A stretch of 24,804 nt of DNA from an uncultured Bacteroidales bacterium (GTDB taxonomy: Bacteria > Bacteroidota > Bacteroidia > Bacteroidales > Paludibacteraceae), in contig CALCUH010000148.1 in assembly GCA_937907165.1 (NCBI GenBank), positions 1 through 24,804 of the forward strand. Direction: 5' to 3'. The position numbers and the translations under genes were made by a program. The notes under the pieces were generated by a model, which worked only from the letters and a program-made list of their open reading frames with translations, was not told the origin of the DNA and did not search any database. Below are positions 6,699 through 12,889 of this stretch, piece after piece; position 1 is the stretch's first letter; every line of letters begins with the position of its first letter.

Positions 6699-8860
6699 GC
6701 GATTTATTTTTATCAGAATCCGACACACACGCAAAATTAACATTTGAAGTCGGCGAAGATTTCAGGACGGGCGATTATCAATATATCCGCCCGTCCGATT
6801 TGGGAATCGATATACATTTTTTTGACGTCAACGGGAATATTATATATTATGATGAGGAATCGCCGTTGGCAATGCGTTCAGGAATGGCGAAAAGTACTCG
6901 TAAAGTATATAAAATAACAAGGTTGGAAAATCCAACAGGAGATATGAAATACAAGTTTCCAGCCGCTGTCGGCGAAACATATCCGTTTATTCCTGTTGAG
7001 TTATGCAAGAAGTTCAAGGCGGGAGAAAAAATTAAAATATTGTATTTAACCGAAGGAGCGTTCAAAGCGTTCAAGGGATCAAAACACGGATTGGACGTTA
7101 TCGGATTGACTTCGATAACGCATTATAAAAACAGCAAAGGAACAATATATCGAGACGTGGCGCGGATCATAGAAAAATGCGGCGTCGAAATAGTGTGTAT
7201 GTTATACGACGCTGATTGCTTGGATATATCGAAAAAAGATCTATCTGCTAATGAAGATATATCACGGCGTCCCAACACTTTCTTTAATAGTATGATATCG
7301 ATTTACAATCTTTTATTGGAATATAACGTCGATATCTATTTTACACACATATTACAAGACGTAGAAGGCAATCCAAAGGGGTTAGATGATTTGTATTGTA
7401 AATTCAACGGCAACGAAGAGTTAATAACGAAGGATCTATATTCTTTATCACGGTGCAACGATTTTACGTTCAAACTTAATTTAAAGACTAATTTCAAGCG
7501 CCTAAAAACATATTTCGGATTAAAAAATCATATAACGTTTTTTAACAAACACGAAAAGGAGATAACGGAAAGCGGATCTAACACGTTCGTTTTTTATGGG
7601 TCACGATATTCGTTCAAAATCGACGAGAATAGCGGAGATTATATTGTATCCTTAGAAATGCCAGCGGATCTAAATAAATACTTTCGGTGTGGCGATGATT
7701 ATTTCGAATTGGTTCCGACTCCAAATCCGTTTGGAGATGTTGAAGAAATATTAACAAAACGTTCACTAAAAACCATAACAGACGATTTCGGGAAAGACGC
7801 CGTAAGTCACATTAAGAAATATAAAGCGTTTGTGAATATTCCAGAAAACGTATCATATCAGAGAATAATAAATAACTGTTACAATACTTACAATCCAATA
7901 TTACATGAACCGACGTCCGGGAATTGGTATTGGACGGAAGTTTTTTTAAAACACATTTTCGGAGAATATTACGAAATCGGATTAGATTATCTTACAATCC
8001 TATATAAGCAGCCAACGCAAATATTACCAGTTTTATGTTTAGTTTCAGAAGAGAGAAGAACGGGAAAGACGACGTTTTTAGACTGGCTTTGCGATATATT
8101 CGGCGACAACGCCTGTAATATTGGTAATGAGGAACTTAAATCGCAATTTAACGGCGTATTCCTACAAAAGTTAATAGTTGGAATCGACGAAACGTCTTTA
8201 TCTGATAACAGAGAAATTACAGAACGTCTAAAAATGTTATCAACGGCAAAGAAGATAGCGACACAAAGGAAAGGTGTAGATTTTACCATTTCTTACAACT
8301 TCTGCAAGTTCATTTTATGTTCGAATAAGGTTGATTCATTTATATATACAGACAGCGAAGAAGTACGTTTTTTTGTTTTGAAGGTTCCTACAATTCAGGG
8401 CGTAGAAATAACGGATATCAGAAAAAAATTATACGATGAAATTCCGGCGTTTCTGAATTTCCTTCAAAATAGAACAACAACTTACAAGAAAGAAACCCGC
8501 GCTTGGTTCCGATATGATCTTATAAGAACACAGGCGTTTGAGGATCTGTGCGAAAAACAAAAACCCAAAGTTCAAAAGATAATAGAGACGTTTATAAAAG
8601 AAACAGTTGAGGATTTTGAATTACCAATTTTAAAACTAACAAAACAAGCGTTAATAGACCGTCTACCAGAGTTAAACAAATATGAATCACAGATAAACGA
8701 CACTTTAAAAAAAATAGGCTGTGAGAAGGGAGAAAAGACGGAGCGTTTTAAAATCCCATATTGGTGTACGTCGGAAAATTTTTCGGATCCATTCAAACGC
8801 GAAAAAGACTATATCGGAAGACCATTTATATACACAAGACAAATAACACATAACAAATAG
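6668..8860 (+). CDS. TOPRIM-primase / SF3-helicase replication protein
   Basis: The protein has 730 residues. The N-terminal part has a TOPRIM-like core: YLTEGAFKA with Glu129, LYDADCLD with Asp181/Asp183, and PKGLDD at 236-241, like the DUF3854 primase-type domain. The C-terminal part has a superfamily-3 helicase ATPase as in the phage/plasmid primase (DUF5906-type) family: Walker A SEERRTGKTTF (Lys467), Walker B VGIDETS (Asp507, Glu508), sensor FILCSN (Asn553) and a probable arginine finger in EEVRFF. It would prime and unwind DNA to start replication of the element. No DNA polymerase is present, so the host replisome must do synthesis. It heads the early operon. ATG 6668 is the only credible start, since a stop lies at 6659-6661 and the next Met is residue 69. 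Confidence 0.85.
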   Translation: MERSYFEKRLSDLFLSESDTHAKLTFEVGEDFRTGDYQYIRPSDLGIDIHFFDVNGNIIYYDEESPLAMRSGMAKSTRKVYKITRLENPTGDMKYKFPAAVGETYPFIPVELCKKFKAGEKIKILYLTEGAFKAFKGSKHGLDVIGLTSITHYKNSKGTIYRDVARIIEKCGVEIVCMLYDADCLDISKKDLSANEDISRRPNTFFNSMISIYNLLLEYNVDIYFTHILQDVEGNPKGLDDLYCKFNGNEELITKDLYSLSRCNDFTFKLNLKTNFKRLKTYFGLKNHITFFNKHEKEITESGSNTFVFYGSRYSFKIDENSGDYIVSLEMPADLNKYFRCGDDYFELVPTPNPFGDVEEILTKRSLKTITDDFGKDAVSHIKKYKAFVNIPENVSYQRIINNCYNTYNPILHEPTSGNWYWTEVFLKHIFGEYYEIGLDYLTILYKQPTQILPVLCLVSEERRTGKTTFLDWLCDIFGDNACNIGNEELKSQFNGVFLQKLIVGIDETSLSDNREITERLKMLSTAKKIATQRKGVDFTISYNFCKFILCSNKVDSFIYTDSEEVRFFVLKVPTIQGVEITDIRKKLYDEIPAFLNFLQNRTTTYKKETRAWFRYDLIRTQAFEDLCEKQKPKVQKIIETFIKETVEDFELPILKLTKQALIDRLPELNKYESQINDTLKKIGCEKGEKTERFKIPYWCTSENFSDPFKREKDYIGRPFIYTRQITHNK

Positions 8861-8900
8861 AGTTTAAATAACCCAATATTAACAAAAAATCAAATAAACA

Positions 8901-9125
8901 ATGAAAAAGACAAATTATATAGTAGTAGATTGTAAGTATAATTATACTTATAGCATATTCAGCAAGTACCAAGCGATCAAATTTGCGAAAGAAATTATCA
9001 AAAGTGGAAGAGGTGCTATTGTTTATAAAATTGACATAGAAACAAAAAAAATACAAGAAGTAGCAAAATTTTATTTGAACAAACCCTTTTTCGCCACAAG
9101 GCGAAACAATACCGGAGAATATTAA
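8901..9125 (+). CDS. Mini-protein of the early operon
   Basis: The product has 74 residues, with the pattern NYIVVDCKYNYTYSIFSKYQ followed by AIKFAKEIIKSGRGAIVYKID. The layout of two strands, a helix and a strand resembles the three mini-proteins at 9726-10242, and it may be a distant member of that group. No motif of known function is seen. It lies 40 bases after the replication gene and in the same direction, so it is probably co-transcribed. Confidence 0.65.
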   Translation: MKKTNYIVVDCKYNYTYSIFSKYQAIKFAKEIIKSGRGAIVYKIDIETKKIQEVAKFYLNKPFFATRRNNTGEY

Positions 9126-9132
9126 AAATCAG

Positions 9133-9540
9133 ATGATTAAAGAAATGAAAGCGACAATTGAAAAACGAATGAGATTCAAAGAGATAAAAGAAGCGTACAC
9201 GGACGACGAAATATCAGATATGTTACATTATGCGTCTAATTGCGAAAAAAAAGAAAAATGCCATTTTTGCCACTTTTATTCTGGGTGCGCACAAATATAC
9301 CCGTTGTCAAAAATTGTCGTAGTAGATTATTCAAAAGACAAATCCGGATATCATGGTACGATAAAAATTTTACCGTGTTTCGGAACCGTTCACGCGGCAA
9401 CATTTATAGCGTTAACACAAGCAATTGAAACAGCAATCGAAATATACGAACATAATTGCGATTTAGTACACATAGACGCCATACCATTTATTATGCAAAA
9501 AAAGGATTATAAATTAAAATACATACGACATGGGAATTAG
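9133..9540 (+). CDS. Protein with a four-cysteine cluster
   Basis: The product has 135 residues. A compact cluster of Cys37, Cys43, Cys46 and Cys52 with nearby His residues (segment CEKKEKCHFCHFYSGC) suggests a zinc or iron-sulphur site. The C-terminal half has a strand-helix-strand pattern (GTIKILPCFGTV, then a helix with ALTQAIETAIEIYEHN, then LVHIDAIPF) similar in layout to the neighbouring mini-proteins. It overlaps the next gene by 11 bases, so translation is coupled. The family is not recognised. It may be a regulator or host-takeover protein, but this is only a guess. Confidence 0.65.
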   Translation: MIKEMKATIEKRMRFKEIKEAYTDDEISDMLHYASNCEKKEKCHFCHFYSGCAQIYPLSKIVVVDYSKDKSGYHGTIKILPCFGTVHAATFIALTQAIETAIEIYEHNCDLVHIDAIPFIMQKKDYKLKYIRHGN

Positions 9541-9742
9541 ATGTTTTTTTTTAGGTCACGAATATGACCGTATCGGGGAATCCGAAATTTTAGAAATAAG
9601 AAGTTTGGGAACGTCTTGGAAAAGAAAAGGAAAACACAAACGGAAAATATCAAGGACACGGCGAACGACAGGTTATTACATGGTCTGCAAACATTGTGGG
9701 AAAATAATAAACAAAAAAAAAGGAAATGAAACATATAATTAA
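9530..9742 (+). CDS. Small basic Cys/His protein (prophage DUF1660-like)
   Basis: The product has 70 residues, with MGIRCFFLGHEYDR at the start and MVCKHCGKIINKKK near the end. The arrangement Cys...Gly-His at the N-terminus and Cys-x2-Cys at the C-terminus is the layout of the small DUF1660-type prophage proteins, a likely one-zinc fold. The middle is strongly basic (WKRKGKHKRKISRTRRT), so nucleic-acid binding is likely. It overlaps both neighbours, by 11 and 17 bases, inside the early operon. Confidence 0.65.
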   Translation: MGIRCFFLGHEYDRIGESEILEIRSLGTSWKRKGKHKRKISRTRRTTGYYMVCKHCGKIINKKKGNETYN

Positions 9743-9920
9743 TGTGATTGAAAAGATACAAGACGGATCACGAAAATACGCCGTAGAAGTTGACGGGAAA
9801 ATTTTTTATTCGATTGATACTTTACATTCGGCGATAAGTTATGTAAATGAGCAATTCGGAGCCGTCCCAGATACGATAACTATTAACAATAAAAAATTTA
9901 ACCTCAATATGATAGAATGA
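9726..9920 (+). CDS. Paralogous mini-protein, copy 1
   Basis: The product has 64 residues. The core reads YAVEVDGKIFYSIDTLHSAI followed by SYVNEQFGAVPDTITINNKKF. It shares the pattern 'V-x-h-D-G-x-h-F-x-S-x-x-T-L-x-x-A-x-x-Y-V-x-x-x-F-G-x-x-P-D-x-h-x-I' with the next two genes, so the three arose by tandem duplication. Its stop overlaps the next start (ATGA at 9917-9920). The function is unknown. The strand-strand-helix-strand layout may be a small oligomerising or regulatory fold. Confidence 0.75.
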   Translation: MKHIINVIEKIQDGSRKYAVEVDGKIFYSIDTLHSAISYVNEQFGAVPDTITINNKKFNLNMIE

Positions 9921-10084
9921 ACGAAATTAAGATAAGACAGATAAAAGAAGATATATTCGTTATATATAGCGGATTCCAATTTGTCGCAAGCCGCGAAACA
10001 CTGGAAAGCGCTTGCGAATATGTTAATAGAGTTTTCGGGCGGGACGCCGATTCGGTAGAAATATTTAAAAATTTAATATTTTGA
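9917..10084 (+). CDS. Paralogous mini-protein, copy 2
   Basis: The product has 55 residues. ATG 9917 overlaps the previous stop by four bases. The sequence contains DIFVIYSGFQFVASRETLES then ACEYVNRVFGRDADSVEIF. The shared elements with copies 1 and 3 are T-L-E-x-A, E-Y-V, F-G-x-x-x-D-x-V-x-I. It is too short for ordinary gene callers with a 60-residue limit, but the coupled start and the paralogy make it real. Confidence 0.75.
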   Translation: MNEIKIRQIKEDIFVIYSGFQFVASRETLESACEYVNRVFGRDADSVEIFKNLIF

Positions 10085-10086
10085 TT

Positions 10087-10242
10087 ATGATACAATGGAT
10101 TTCAATTTTTCAAAGCGGTTATTCAAAATTGTGGTATGTTACAGTAGATCACATTCCGGAACAAGTTTTCAAAACTTTGGAGGGCGCAAAACAGTACGTC
10201 AAAGAAAAATACGGAAGAGAACCAGACAGAGTAGAACAATAA
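10087..10242 (+). CDS. Paralogous mini-protein, copy 3
   Basis: The product has 51 residues and starts two bases after the previous stop. The core SKLWYVTVDHIPEQVFKTLE then GAKQYVKEKYGREPDRVEQ again shows T-L-E-x-A-x-x-Y-V-x-x-x-Y/F-G-x-x-P-D-x-V. The C-terminal strand seen in copies 1 and 2 is missing. It is the last gene of the early operon, and a strong terminator follows 26 bases later. Confidence 0.75.
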   Translation: MIQWISIFQSGYSKLWYVTVDHIPEQVFKTLEGAKQYVKEKYGREPDRVEQ

Positions 10243-10268
10243 TTTAACTTTAATTCCAAAAGTCATGT

Positions 10269-10304
10269 AATAGGGCGGGGAATCTCCCCCGCCCTATTTT
10301 TTTT
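10269..10304 (+). terminator. Strong terminator of the early operon
   Basis: AATAGGGCGGGG at 10269-10280 is perfectly complementary to CCCCGCCCTATT at 10287-10298 (12 bp) around a 6-base loop, followed by a run of T. The high G/C stem stands out in A/T-rich surroundings. Confidence 0.92.
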
Positions 10305-10383
10305 GTCGCAATTTGGAACAATACGTTTTTTCAGAAAAAAACATAATTTTCAAATTAAAAATTTTTCGAATTGCGTTTTTTTT

Positions 10384-10573
10384 TGTTACAATTCAAAAAT
10401 AGAGGTTAATATGTTGATTTTCAATTTTTTATTTTGTAACATTTATGTTACATTTTGTTACATTTTGTTACAAATGTTACAAATGTTACAAGAATGTTAC
10501 ACAAATGTAACAATATAATACAATGAAAATCAGATACATATAATTGTTTGTAACAAATGTAACATTTGTAACA
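10384..10573. repeat. Iteron array of TGTTACA / TGTAACA (12 copies)
   Basis: Seven copies read TGTTACA (10384, 10446, 10456, 10466, 10475, 10484, 10495) and five read its reverse complement TGTAACA (10435, 10506, 10549, 10558, 10567). Within the two blocks the spacing is 9-11 bases, about one helix turn, so bound proteins would sit on one face. This is the layout of plasmid and phage iterons or of a multi-copy operator. The block lies between the early terminator and the first late gene, in extremely A/T-rich DNA. It is the best candidate for the replication origin of the element or for its master control region. Confidence 0.8.
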
Positions 10574-10842
10574 TATTTTTTTGCTTCTACTGAAAACAAG
10601 TAAAAAAAGCCTGTAAAATAAATTTTACTGCTGTAAAAAAAACGTATATATTTATTGCTGGTAATAATTAACAACAAACCCTTATTTATTATTCAACACA
10701 CCTTGAGAAATAGAATTTTTGTTATTAAATCAAATCAAACAAACAACGGTTATAGGGACTTGGGAAAGCCCCTATAATTTTATGATATTCAAAAGATATA
10801 TCACAGATATTTTATCGTTAAACGCCAGATAAATATTAGATA
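10574..10842. other. Non-coding A/T-rich part of the control region
   Basis: I see no gene here. The stretch is strongly A/T-rich and would unwind easily, which fits a replication origin next to the iterons. It contains one hairpin, listed separately. Short open frames across 10303-10677 are made of the repeats and are not protein-like. Confidence 0.6.
10750..10777 (+). promoter_or_regulatory. Hairpin upstream of the HTH gene
   Basis: TTATAGGG at 10750-10757 pairs with CCCTATAA at 10770-10777, and inside it CTT pairs with AAG around the loop GGGA. The T run after it is broken, so it is a weak terminator at best. It may be an attenuator, an operator or a single-strand origin structure. Confidence 0.5.
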
Positions 10843-11046
10843 ATGAATATACAAATAGAAATTAAAGAAATTAATTCGAACGATGTAGCACAATTCCTTC
10901 ACTGTAATAAACGCACGGCGCAACGGCGATTGGAATTATTGCGATTAGCATATAACCTTCCAAAACGTGCCATAATAACTTTGGATCTATTCTGTGAATA
11001 TTACTGTATCAGGGAACAGGATATAAGGATAAAATACTACCGATAA
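10843..11046 (+). CDS. Small helix-turn-helix DNA-binding protein
   Basis: The product has 67 residues. The segment DVAQFLHCNKRTAQRRLELL fits a helix-turn-helix of the kind in excisionase and MerR-like small regulators: 'a-h-x-h-h-x-c-s-x-r-T-h-x-R-x-h'. A second helix with ITLDLFCEYYCI follows. It lies directly downstream of the iteron and hairpin region and upstream of the late genes, so it is a natural candidate for the protein that binds the TGTTACA repeats or controls the early/late switch. No copy of an integrase is seen beside it, so an excisionase role is unproven. Confidence 0.65.
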   Translation: MNIQIEIKEINSNDVAQFLHCNKRTAQRRLELLRLAYNLPKRAIITLDLFCEYYCIREQDIRIKYYR

Positions 11047-11072
11047 GCGACAATCCCCCACCCCACCAAATT

Positions 11073-11080
11073 TATATTTG
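11073..11080 (+). promoter_or_regulatory. Candidate -7 box before the first virion gene
   Basis: TATATTTG matches the Bacteroidetes TAnnTTTG box and lies only five bases before ATG 11086, which would give an almost leaderless mRNA. No good -33 TTG is seen in the C-rich sequence upstream. It is a weak call that may be chance. Confidence 0.3.
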
Positions 11081-11085
11081 TCCGT

Positions 11086-12357
11086 ATGAAAAAGAAAAAC
11101 GACAATTCGGATATTATAGCGTTTGGCGGGCTTTTGCTTCCATTCTTGGAAAGGAAAAATAAAACCGTCAAATCGACAACCAGTAATAATGCGTTGTCGC
11201 GCTTTGATAATTACCCAACAAGCGGCGGAAGTTACAGCGGCGGTTATTACGACAAATTGACCGAACAGAAAATAACCGAACAGAAAAAAAAGGATTCCGC
11301 GTCATATTTGGGCGATAAAACCGCGACCGCAATATATGACCAATTTTATGATTATTCAACCGATCAATTAGGAATAGTTAATGGGACACCTTATGAATAT
11401 TGGGACACGGAAAAACGTTGTTTGGCGTTAAGATGTAGAATCGTTCCTAATAGTTTTTGGTTTGGTTGTGAAAATGGCGTCAAGGAAGAAACCAAACACG
11501 ATATGACACGCGGATTTTACACAGTCCAAAATACAATACAGTATCAATATTTTGCGTGTTTCTTAGAAGTTTTTAACCCCCTATCCCCTTCTGATACGGA
11601 TAGTTCCTACCACAAAATAACAATTGAAAGTATTTCATCGGATCGGGACGACGATTTATCCAAAACAGGTATCTATATAAACGGATCTGTTTTACCATAC
11701 GTTGATAACGATAAAATGTTTTGTGATAAAGAATCAATCAAAACGCGTTTGGATTATGGAATTTTTAAATATTTGCGCAATTTAAACAGAAAAACATGGG
11801 GCGACGCAAAATATGAATCGTCTTTGATTCCAGATTATAAGGATAGCCCGTTAGCAATCCCGCCCCGCACGTCTATTTATATTCCTGTTATTCTGTCTTT
11901 TTTGCCGCAGTATAACGGGGAGTTGAAAAAGGGATCAGATTATCTTCCGTTGGCTTTTTCGTCGTCTTACGATTTGAATAATGAATTTCCAATCGATGAT
12001 TTCAGAATTGATGTAACGATAGGAGTTCAGGAAGGTTCCGGACGTCATGTTAACGAATGTCACATTTGTAGACAAAAAGCGGCTAAGGAGAATTATAAAT
12101 TTTCTTTTGAACGTTCGATATCATACAGCGTTCAGGACGAACAATATATGAGATCAAAAGGATATCCAATTTATGATCGTGATATGTTTTGGGCGACTGT
12201 TTTTAATGACGCTAAACCAGCGTTTAAAAATGACGCCGGGCAATTAATGACGCGTCAACAATACCAAAGATCATATCTATATAGTTTCAAATCGTTTTTA
12301 GATGTTTCCGGAATAAAATCGGCATTTGGATCGCTTCCGGATAAATACGTACTGTGA
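11086..12357 (+). CDS. Virion-type protein with a hydrophobic N-terminus, function unknown
   Basis: The product has 423 residues. It starts with a basic-hydrophobic segment (SDIIAFGGLLLPFLERKNK) resembling the N-terminus of the protein at 23561 (FLVFGLLLLPIFKTP), followed by a Ser/Gly/Tyr-rich linker (NYPTSGGSYSGGYYDKL) and a large beta-rich domain of about 300 residues with many aromatic residues. A CxxC pair occurs at CHICRQK. No ATPase, terminase or portal motif is found. It is the first gene of the late operon and its stop overlaps the next ATG (TGATG). It is probably a structural or membrane-linked virion protein. The family is not recognised. Confidence 0.65.
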   Translation: MKKKNDNSDIIAFGGLLLPFLERKNKTVKSTTSNNALSRFDNYPTSGGSYSGGYYDKLTEQKITEQKKKDSASYLGDKTATAIYDQFYDYSTDQLGIVNGTPYEYWDTEKRCLALRCRIVPNSFWFGCENGVKEETKHDMTRGFYTVQNTIQYQYFACFLEVFNPLSPSDTDSSYHKITIESISSDRDDDLSKTGIYINGSVLPYVDNDKMFCDKESIKTRLDYGIFKYLRNLNRKTWGDAKYESSLIPDYKDSPLAIPPRTSIYIPVILSFLPQYNGELKKGSDYLPLAFSSSYDLNNEFPIDDFRIDVTIGVQEGSGRHVNECHICRQKAAKENYKFSFERSISYSVQDEQYMRSKGYPIYDRDMFWATVFNDAKPAFKNDAGQLMTRQQYQRSYLYSFKSFLDVSGIKSAFGSLPDKYVL

Positions 12358-12857
12358 TGGAAAAAGAGGTTAAAATTTTAGGTGGAGCGGCAATTATATT
12401 TGGCGGTGCTTATTATATAACTTATCGACGTGCTTACAATGTGTTGAAAAATTGTCGTTACGATATATCCCGTGTGTTTATCGACACAATAGACAATAAC
12501 GGATTTGTGTTGGGAATCCGCGTTAAAATCGTCAACCCTTCCAGCAGAGAAGTAAGCGTGGAAAACGGAAACAATCTGTTATTGTATATCAATACATATC
12601 CAGTCGCCCGCGTTCAAGTTCCATTCCAACAATTTATCAGAGCGAAGGAGACGACAGAATTAACGTTGGCTGTTGTCGCGAGATGGAACGATGTTTCGCA
12701 ATGGTGGAATATTTTGTTAGATCTGGCGAATACGGCGGATCTGAAAGTCGCTGGCAAATTGCGCGTTAACGGCTTGTCGGTTCCTATTCCGCCTATAAGC
12801 GTATATCAATATAATATCGACGATATTGTTAGAACGATTAAAAACCATAATATGTAA
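12357..12857 (+). CDS. Membrane-anchored LEA14-like beta protein
   Basis: The product has 166 residues from ATG 12357 (a GTG at 12354 is also possible). The N-terminus has one TM segment (LGGAAIIFGGAYYITY). The rest matches the LEA14/WHy-type beta sandwich: IRVKIVNPSSREVSVENGN is the typical 'h-x-N-P-n-x-x-p-h-x-V' strand and linker, followed by LLYINTYPVARVQVPF and a strand LTLAVVARW. In plants and archaea these domains act in desiccation or cell envelope contexts. In phages and plasmids they are small accessory beta domains. With its TM anchor it fits a membrane-bound virion or assembly protein. It is translationally coupled to the preceding gene. Confidence 0.65.
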   Translation: MEKEVKILGGAAIIFGGAYYITYRRAYNVLKNCRYDISRVFIDTIDNNGFVLGIRVKIVNPSSREVSVENGNNLLLYINTYPVARVQVPFQQFIRAKETTELTLAVVARWNDVSQWWNILLDLANTADLKVAGKLRVNGLSVPIPPISVYQYNIDDIVRTIKNHNM

Positions 12858-12860
12858 AAT

Positions 12861-12876
12861 TGTTCCACGTGGAACA
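12861..12876. promoter_or_regulatory. Perfect parS-like palindrome
   Basis: TGTTCCACGTGGAACA is a perfect 16-bp palindrome, and it fits the universal bacterial parS pattern TGTTNCACGTGNAACA that ParB binds. It lies in the 32-base gap between two late genes, three bases after the TAA at 12855-12857 and 13 bases before the ATG at 12890. No parA or parB is in the window, so it would have to be recognised by the host chromosomal ParB. It could in principle also be a target of some other repressor. Confidence 0.85.
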
Positions 12877-12889
12877 TAATTAATTTATT

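Noticed and set aside
10384..10573. Possible CRISPR array
   Set aside because: The repeat unit is 7 bp at 9-11 base spacing in both orientations; CRISPR repeats are over 20 bp with unique spacers of about 30 bp, and no cas genes are near.
10303..10677. Open frames of 71 codons (plus strand) and 63 codons (minus strand) over the repeat region
   Set aside because: They consist of translated TGTTACA/TGTAACA repeats, have low complexity and lack protein-like composition; the region is better explained as iterons.
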